From: Mesorhizobium hawassense
GTDB taxonomy: Bacteria; Pseudomonadota; Alphaproteobacteria; Rhizobiales; Rhizobiaceae
Assembly: GCF_003289945.1 (NCBI RefSeq)
Contig: NZ_QMBP01000016.1
Span: 1 to 64,000, forward strand
DNA length: 64,000 nt
Reading direction: 5' to 3'
Below, one piece after another: positions 58,518-64,000 of this stretch (its first letter is position 1; every line of letters begins with the position of its first letter). Both the position numbers and the translations under genes were made by a program. The notes below the pieces were generated by a model, which saw nothing but the letters and a program-made list of their open reading frames with translations, had not been told where the DNA came from and searched no databases.

Positions 58518-60782
58518 ATGAATTTCGATCCGCGCTTTACCGGACGCAAATTCTCCTCGGTCGGCACCCGGCCGCTGCGCCCCGACGGCATCGACAAGGT
58601 GACCGGACGCGCGCGCTACGGCGCCGACTTCAACATGGCCGGCCAGTTGGTCGGCCGCGTGCTCAGAAGCCCGCACGCGCATGCGGTGATCAAGAGCATC
58701 GACACCTCCAAGGCGGAAAAGCTCGCCGGCGTGAAGGCGGTGATCACGGCCAAGGACCTGCCGGACCTCACCGACGGCGATGCCGCCATGTACGACATCC
58801 TCGACAATTCGATGGCGCGCACCAAGGCGCTCTATGACGGCCATGCGGTGGCGGCGGTGGCGGCGATCGATGCCCGTATCGCCCGCCAGGCGCTGAAGCT
58901 GATCGAGGTCGACTATGAGGTGCTGCCGCATGTCACCGATGTCGACGAGGCGATGAACCATCACGCGCCGCTGATCAACGACGCCATCTTCACCGAAGGC
59001 CTCGAGGAAAAGCCGGTCAAGGCCTCCAACGTCACCAAGCGCACGCAGTTCGGCCATGGCGACGTGCACAAGGGCTTCGCCCAGGCCGATTTCATCGTTG
59101 AGCGCTCGTTCAAGACCGAGCAGACGCATCAGGGCTATATCGAGCCGCATGCCTGCGTGGCGAGCGTCAACCCGGACGGCACGGCCGATTTGTGGGTCTG
59201 CACGCAAGGGCATTTCGTCTACCGCCAGCACTGCGCCCAGCTGCTTGGGCTCGAAGCCTCGAAGCTGCGCGTCACCTCGTCGGAGATCGGCGGCGGTTTC
59301 GGCGGCAAGACCCATGTCTGGGCCGAGCCGGTGGCGCTGGCGCTGTCGCGCAAGGCCGGGCGGCCGGTGAAGCTGGTGATGACCCGCGACGAGGTTTTTC
59401 GCGCGTCGGGTCCGACCAGCGCCACCTCGATCGACGTCAAGATCGGTGCGACGAAGGACGGCACCATCACCGCCGCGGAAGCGACGCTGCGCTACAGCTG
59501 CGGCCCCTACCCCGGCTCCTGGGCCGAGATCGGCGCGATGACGGCGTTCGCCTGCTACAATCTCGAAAACGTCAAGACGGTCGGCTTCGAAGTGCTGGTC
59601 AACCGGCCCAAGACCGCGGCCTATCGCGCGCCGTCGGCGCCGATGGCGGCCTTCGCGGTGGAAAGCGCCGTCGATGAGCTCGCCCACGAGCTCGGCATGA
59701 ACGCGGTGGACTTCCGCATCAAGAACGCCGCGCAGGAAGGCACCCGCGCCTCCTACGGCCCGGTTTACGGGCCGATCGGCATCGGCCCGACGCTGGAAGC
59801 GGTGAAGAACCATCCGCACATGAAGGCGCCGCTCAAGGCGAACCAGGGGCGCGGCATGGCCTGCGGCTTCTGGTTCAATTTCGGCGGCCAGACCTGCGTG
59901 GACCTCAACATCGGCATGGACGGCTCGGTGTCGCTGGCCGTCGGCACGGTCGACGTCGGCGGGTCCCGCGCGTCGCTGTCGCTGGTTGCGGCGGAAGAGC
60001 TCGGCATCGACTATTCCCAGCTCAAGGCGATCGTCGCCGACACGTCCTCGCTCGGCTACAACGACATGACCGACGGCAGCCGCGGCACCTTCTCGTCTTC
60101 GATGGCGACGATCTCGGCCGCGCGCAACGCGATCAAAATCCTGCGCGACCGCGCGGCGCAGATGTGGGACATCCCGGTGGACGACGTCGTCTGGGAAAAG
60201 GGCCACGCCATCGCCAAGGGCGAGAAATACGGCAACCTCTCTGCGCTGTCGCTGAAGGACATCGCCGCCAAGTCGGGCACGACCGGCGGGCCGATCGCCG
60301 GCCATAGCGAGCTCGTCGCCGACGGCGCCGGCGTCTCCTTCGCCACCCATATCTGCGACATCGAGGTCGACCCCGAGACCGGTGCGACCAGGGTGATCCG
60401 CTACACGGTGGTGCAGGATGCCGGCAAGGCGGTGCACCCGACCTATGTCGAGGGCCAGTACCAGGGCGGTGCGGCGCAAGGCATCGGCTGGGCGCTCAAC
60501 GAGGAGTATATCTACGGCAAGGACGGGCGGCTGCAGAATGCGGGCTTCCTCGACTACCGCATCCCGGTCTGCTCCGACCTGCCGATGATCGACACGCAGA
60601 TCCTGGAAATCCCCAACCCCAACCACCCCTATGGCGTGCGCGGCGTTGGCGAAACCTCGATCGTGCCGCCGCTGGCGGCGATCGCCAACGCGGTGTCGAA
60701 CGCGGTCGGCGTGCGCATGACCCACATCCCGATGTCGCCGCCGAGGATTCTCGCGGCGCTCGACGCGGAGCGGGAAGGCTAA
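58518..60782 (+). CDS. Molybdenum hydroxylase, large Mo-cofactor subunit
   Basis: A 754-residue protein of the xanthine-dehydrogenase/CoxL family. GGGFGGKTHVWAEPVALALS, KTAAYRAPSAPMAAFAVESA (about residue 367) and VRGVGETSIVPPLAAIANAV (with the catalytic Glu of GVGE) are the cofactor-binding blocks. The active loop AYRAPSA differs from the AYxCSFR of form I CO dehydrogenase, so CO is not the likely substrate; an aromatic or heterocyclic aldehyde or purine-like compound fits better. The substrate cannot be read further. Confidence 0.92.
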   Translation: MNFDPRFTGRKFSSVGTRPLRPDGIDKVTGRARYGADFNMAGQLVGRVLRSPHAHAVIKSIDTSKAEKLAGVKAVITAKDLPDLTDGDAAMYDILDNSMARTKALYDGHAVAAVAAIDARIARQALKLIEVDYEVLPHVTDVDEAMNHHAPLINDAIFTEGLEEKPVKASNVTKRTQFGHGDVHKGFAQADFIVERSFKTEQTHQGYIEPHACVASVNPDGTADLWVCTQGHFVYRQHCAQLLGLEASKLRVTSSEIGGGFGGKTHVWAEPVALALSRKAGRPVKLVMTRDEVFRASGPTSATSIDVKIGATKDGTITAAEATLRYSCGPYPGSWAEIGAMTAFACYNLENVKTVGFEVLVNRPKTAAYRAPSAPMAAFAVESAVDELAHELGMNAVDFRIKNAAQEGTRASYGPVYGPIGIGPTLEAVKNHPHMKAPLKANQGRGMACGFWFNFGGQTCVDLNIGMDGSVSLAVGTVDVGGSRASLSLVAAEELGIDYSQLKAIVADTSSLGYNDMTDGSRGTFSSSMATISAARNAIKILRDRAAQMWDIPVDDVVWEKGHAIAKGEKYGNLSALSLKDIAAKSGTTGGPIAGHSELVADGAGVSFATHICDIEVDPETGATRVIRYTVVQDAGKAVHPTYVEGQYQGGAAQGIGWALNEEYIYGKDGRLQNAGFLDYRIPVCSDLPMIDTQILEIPNPNHPYGVRGVGETSIVPPLAAIANAVSNAVGVRMTHIPMSPPRILAALDAEREG

Positions 60783-60783
60783 T

Positions 60784-60810
60784 GCTGAAAAGCGCGCAGC
60801 GTTTTTCAGC
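60784..60810 (+). terminator. Hairpin between the large subunit and the MoaD-like gene
   Basis: GCTGAAAA (60784-60791) and TTTTCAGC (60803-60810) are exact complements. It may cause partial termination in the operon. Confidence 0.5.
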
Positions 60811-60843
60811 TGACATCACCCCCCCGATGAGGATTTGGGGGTA

Positions 60844-61089
60844 ATGGTGGAGGTCACCCTCTGGGGTTCGCTCAGCGCCGTCGCCGGAGGCAAGGCCAGG
60901 CACGACATCGAGGCCAAGGACATCAGGGAGCTGTTCCGCAAGCTGGCGGAACAGTATCCCGGAATAGAGCCGTGGATCGATCGCGGGATAGCGGTGGCGA
61001 TCGACGGGACGATCTATCGCGACACGTGGAGCAAGGAACTGCCGCCGGGGGCGGAGATTTTTCTGCTGCCGAGGCTGGCGGGTGGGTGA
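60844..61089 (+). CDS. MoaD/ThiS-family sulfur-carrier-like protein
   Basis: An 81-residue protein with GGGGG before the ATG. VEVTLWGSLSAVAGGKARHD, a central helix (IRELFRKLAEQYPGIEPW) and the end ELPPGAEIFLLPRLAGG show the ubiquitin-like fold, and the C-terminal Gly-Gly is adenylated and thiocarboxylated in MoaD/ThiS. It lies 61 bp after the Mo-hydroxylase genes and may help mature the cofactor; the adenylating partner is not nearby. Confidence 0.8.
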   Translation: MVEVTLWGSLSAVAGGKARHDIEAKDIRELFRKLAEQYPGIEPWIDRGIAVAIDGTIYRDTWSKELPPGAEIFLLPRLAGG

Positions 61090-61187
61090 GTGTTATGGTT
61101 GCGGGGCCTGCCGCTGTAGTCTAAGCACCGAATTGTGGGTGGGAGTTGCAGGTTCAAAGTAGTTATCGCGATCACGTTGGAAAGGGG

Positions 61188-64000
61188 TCAATCCAGCGAA
61201 ATCCCCAACTGACGAATAAGTGTTTCGAGGCGAATGAACCTTAGATCGTCAACAAGAGCTGGATTCGCCGCTCTTATCACGACGAGGTTATTTCGCAGCT
61301 CATCGCGCGACCAAAGACCTTGCGCTGGGACGATTCGGCTCATGAATTCCAGACTCTCATTTGGAAAACTACTAGAAAGCCCTGCTTCTGCCAGTCGACC
61401 AAGCACGTACCCCGAGCCTTCGAAGGGCATCAACCAATCACCGAGCACGCGCAGCGCATCGGCAAAAGCCTCTCCTGAGGCTACTAAAAGCTCGGCAAAT
61501 TTTTCAGCTATAGCGGCACTTCGCAGTTGTTGGGACTTCGGCCATATTGACTTCAGAAAGGGCTTGATACGGTTTTCCCAGTACTCCGGTCGCCGTTCAC
61601 CCGCGCCCTGCAACGCGTCTGTTAGTGCTTGTGCTGCACGAGCGAGGCCCGCTGGCGGCAAAACAGAAATCGCTGCCGAAAACTTGCTCGCTTTGAAGGA
61701 TGGCGCGCGATCTAGGGCTGCGAACGTCAGTAGAGCGACGTATTGGTCTCCCACCTGTTGGAGATCGTCATAGTGTTGAGCCGTCGCTATAAACGGCTCC
61801 TGCAGCGCAATTAGCAAAGGCCAATACAAACGCGGCGACCATAGAAATCCTGTCCAGGCATTTAAAGCGATTTCAGGCCGCTCCCAACAGAAGAGAGGCA
61901 AAACATAGGTATCTGCCCATTCCTTATCGACCCGGAAAAAGGTGATCGCGTGGGTTGCTATTATTATCCGCGCATGCCTGAAGCTATTTACGTTTAAATC
62001 ACTAAGTTTCGATAATAATTCCCTAATTCTTCCCGAAATCTTCTGGTTATCTTCAAGCCCTCCTGCATACCACCAATCCAAAACTGCTTCAGTTACATAT
62101 CCAATGGGATGATTTATAGCTGAAATAAGAATATCATTGCTACTTTCGCGGCTTTCGTCACGAGATGCTTCGACCACTCGATCGGCCAGGACGAAAAAAG
62201 CATCGGCTGTAGGTCCTACCGTTTTGGCGCAGGCTTTTAGCAACTGAGCTATGGGTCGAGCAAGGGCCTCCATTACATAGTCCGGAGCTTCCGCCAACGG
62301 GACGTGTAGGCAGCGCCAAGCTCTCCGCGCGCGAGAGTCGTCGGACCAAGCGTTAAGAGCTTGGTGCCACCTGTCCACGATCCAAATATTACGGCGAGCT
62401 AAATTGACGAGCGCAACAAGTGTTCGCGGAAAATCCGTCTGACACCTTTCCCTGAAGTCATCTTCTTGATGAAGGTCATCAACGTTGGGGTTTTCCTGCA
62501 ACCACGTTTCCAGCTCGCGCCGTGACTTGGGGGTCGTGGAGAACCGGCGCCAACTGCCATCGCTTGACATCCAAACTGGGAATTCGTCACGCTCCTCAAC
62601 CCGCCCCCAACCAGGATGCTCCTGCAGGATATCGTCCAGTTTTTGGGACGCGGCCGGGGTAAGTGCACATCCTGCCGTAGAGAGGATCGATAGCCTTCGC
62701 CAAATTTCCCTGTCCTGGATAAGCCTGACCTGTTCCGCATCGGCGGTCCCTTTCATCTCCTCAGGTAAACCATTCAAAATGGCTGTTTGCAGCGCCTCCG
62801 CTTCGACAGCAGTCACATCTGGGCCTAAGGATGCGAGTAGTCGGAGGACCTCGTGTTGTGTTTCAGTCGCCCATAGCCACCATTGAGCATCTGACAGAAG
62901 CCACCCAATGACTTGGCTTGTCGGAAATAGATTTCTCTGCTCTGTGGCAGCAAAAAATGCGAGCCTTTTGAAAAGCGGATAGTCAATATTAAGCCAGGCT
63001 AGGACTTCGTGATGTGCTCTATCGGGAGTTGAGTGTGCTGTCTCAACCCATGCATCGCGTACGAGTTCGATCAGAACGGTCCAGTCCCGAAATCGTGTAT
63101 TTTGGGGATGGGGCTGGATTGAGGGCTGATACCAGTGAGAGCGATCGGAATGTGGCCCAGCACCACCTAACTGACGCATAATATCTAACGCGTCGCGCAA
63201 CAACTGAGTGAAATCGGCAAGCAGCATTGGCATCTCTGCCTGCCACCGCTCGTTACTGTTCATTGGATCGAGGGCGGAACGAACGAACTCCGCCCCAAGA
63301 ACAATCTCCCAACTAATAGCGCTCTCAATGCGTTCAACTTCGGTGCGGGATTCAACCTCATTATCCTGCCACTGATACCCTTCACGCAGCTTCAGGCGGG
63401 GCGCTAGGATTTCGCGGAGTTCCAAACGAAGGATCGGCGACATGCCGGTCTTGGAGAACCGACGACACCAATCGTACAAATCAAACCGCCCCGTGATGTC
63501 TTGTAGTCGCCCTGCAAGAGCGAACAGCCATAACGATTCTATCAATTGTGGTGGTGGATTCGACGCAAGTGCCTCAGAGACGAAGTAGCCGAAGCGATTA
63601 TCCAAATGCCCGCCGTTCTGTGCCACCCAGACCAGCAATCTCGGATCGGGGACATGGCGCGCAAGCCATCTGCCTAATTGGATCATAACCGGATCCCAAC
63701 TCGAAATGTTCCGAGAGGTGCGGTGAACGAGTGTCATCCATGGGGAATGAGTATATGGAGCCGGTCGCGCGACGAGACTGTAAGTAAGCTTCTCGTCCTC
63801 GACCTCGTTGGCCCGAACGCCAAATCTGATAAGGTCGCTTTGGTGAAACCGATTTTCAGCGAAAGCGAATAGCCAGTCGAGCGGCGGCAGTGGGGTGAAC
63901 TCGGCAAAATGCCTAGCAGGGAGGCCCGTACTATCGCTGATCGCCCAAAGCAATCGTCCGACAAAGTCATCTTGCCGAGTGCTGCCTGTCGGCTTCGCGT
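61188..64000 (-). CDS. Large SIR2/DUF4020-type protein, C-terminal part (partial)
   Basis: The frame is open to the window edge, so only the last 937 or so codons are seen and the true start lies outside. The visible part is a long helical array with segments such as LSDAQWWLWATETQHEVLRL, INHPIGYVTEAVLDWWYAGG, NSFRHARIIIATHAITFFRV, WTGFLWSPRLYWPLLIALQE and GAGERRPEYWENRIKPFLKS. From memory these match the C-terminal region of large SIR2/DUF4020-type proteins, many of which are antiviral; the SIR2 domain would be upstream. It is clearly AT-richer than its neighbours, consistent with transfer. An Avs- or other repeat protein is the alternative. Confidence 0.5.
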   Translation of the reverse strand, partial: AKPTGSTRQDDFVGRLLWAISDSTGLPARHFAEFTPLPPLDWLFAFAENRFHQSDLIRFGVRANEVEDEKLTYSLVARPAPYTHSPWMTLVHRTSRNISSWDPVMIQLGRWLARHVPDPRLLVWVAQNGGHLDNRFGYFVSEALASNPPPQLIESLWLFALAGRLQDITGRFDLYDWCRRFSKTGMSPILRLELREILAPRLKLREGYQWQDNEVESRTEVERIESAISWEIVLGAEFVRSALDPMNSNERWQAEMPMLLADFTQLLRDALDIMRQLGGAGPHSDRSHWYQPSIQPHPQNTRFRDWTVLIELVRDAWVETAHSTPDRAHHEVLAWLNIDYPLFKRLAFFAATEQRNLFPTSQVIGWLLSDAQWWLWATETQHEVLRLLASLGPDVTAVEAEALQTAILNGLPEEMKGTADAEQVRLIQDREIWRRLSILSTAGCALTPAASQKLDDILQEHPGWGRVEERDEFPVWMSSDGSWRRFSTTPKSRRELETWLQENPNVDDLHQEDDFRERCQTDFPRTLVALVNLARRNIWIVDRWHQALNAWSDDSRARRAWRCLHVPLAEAPDYVMEALARPIAQLLKACAKTVGPTADAFFVLADRVVEASRDESRESSNDILISAINHPIGYVTEAVLDWWYAGGLEDNQKISGRIRELLSKLSDLNVNSFRHARIIIATHAITFFRVDKEWADTYVLPLFCWERPEIALNAWTGFLWSPRLYWPLLIALQEPFIATAQHYDDLQQVGDQYVALLTFAALDRAPSFKASKFSAAISVLPPAGLARAAQALTDALQGAGERRPEYWENRIKPFLKSIWPKSQQLRSAAIAEKFAELLVASGEAFADALRVLGDWLMPFEGSGYVLGRLAEAGLSSSFPNESLEFMSRIVPAQGLWSRDELRNNLVVIRAANPALVDDLRFIRLETLIRQLGISLD

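Noticed and set aside
58056..60725. An 889-codon open frame antisense to the Mo-hydroxylase large subunit
   Set aside because: It has Arg/Asp/His-rich, non-protein-like composition and results from third-position GC bias of the real gene on the other strand.
1..64000. tRNA, rRNA, integrase or transposase genes
   Set aside because: Looked for by eye through proteins and structured stretches; none was recognised, so no attachment site or insertion sequence is claimed.

Overview
The window looks like chromosomal DNA of a rhizobium, most probably Mesorhizobium or a close relative. This rests on the high GC content, on several Rhizobiales-typical small families (DUF1127, DUF1236, DUF982, DUF2934, DUF6456, GcrA), on an ExoX-type exopolysaccharide repressor, on an ExsH/PrsD/PrsE-like glycanase secretion operon, on an MmgR-type small RNA, and on palindromic intergenic repeats such as ATCTCCCCC-n-GGGGGAGAT. 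It is an inference from sequence features, not a database match. I saw no tRNA, rRNA, CRISPR array or transposase.

Layout. 0-5.3 kb: a DUF763 gene, then a minus-strand set that looks phage-derived (Cro-like regulator, short coupled ORF, GcrA-like regulator, two replication-module-like ORFs, DUF6456 protein). It is divergent from a CI/LexA-like repressor with an S24 autoprotease domain. 5.9-11.2 kb: a large secreted TPR protein split by a frameshift, a DUF2167 membrane protein, and a small ORF. Perfect alphaproteobacterial LexA boxes (GAAC-N7-GAAC) precede the TPR and DUF2167 genes, and the small ORF carries a copy of the repressor's two-operator module. 11-23 kb: many small stress- or surface-type genes (DUF2934, three DUF1236, DUF982, ExoX-like, J-domain, two DUF1127 in the window), the MmgR-like sRNA, a winged-helix/TPR regulator and a methyltransferase. 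23.3-27 kb: three TadE/TadG-like genes divergent from a second TadG-like gene. 27-38.8 kb: small ORFs, cupin, SOS-boxed dinB, patatin, GFA, SDR, SRPBCC, a P5C-reductase-like gene, and a LysR/EamA/HAD group. 39-43.7 kb: an RTX-GH16 glycanase with its type I ABC transporter and HlyD partner. 44.3-49.6 kb: OsmC, two flavin monooxygenases and a MaoC hydratase, facing a fused BTAD-regulator/alpha-beta hydrolase. 50-57 kb: tiny paralogues, a possible small RNA, two imm11-type immunity-like genes, EamA, GlxA-type regulator, DUF6065 and a TPR protein. 57.2-61.1 kb: a molybdenum hydroxylase operon (FAD, 2Fe-2S and Mo subunits plus a MoaD/ThiS-like protein). 61.2-64 kb: the 3' part of a large, AT-richer gene resembling SIR2/DUF4020-type defence-associated proteins; it runs off the window.

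How the parts fit. The most unusual signal is the 5.2-11.2 kb segment. A self-cleaving-type repressor, two LexA-boxed envelope-protein genes and a distant gene with a near copy of the repressor's operator pair together suggest a DNA-damage-responsive locus built from domesticated phage regulation. A second theme is repeat biology: palindromic elements lie inside reading frames (gcrA-like gene, 2406-2780) and between tad genes, sometimes without closing the frame. A third is envelope and polysaccharide function (ExoX-like, glycanase/type I secretion, Tad-like proteins).
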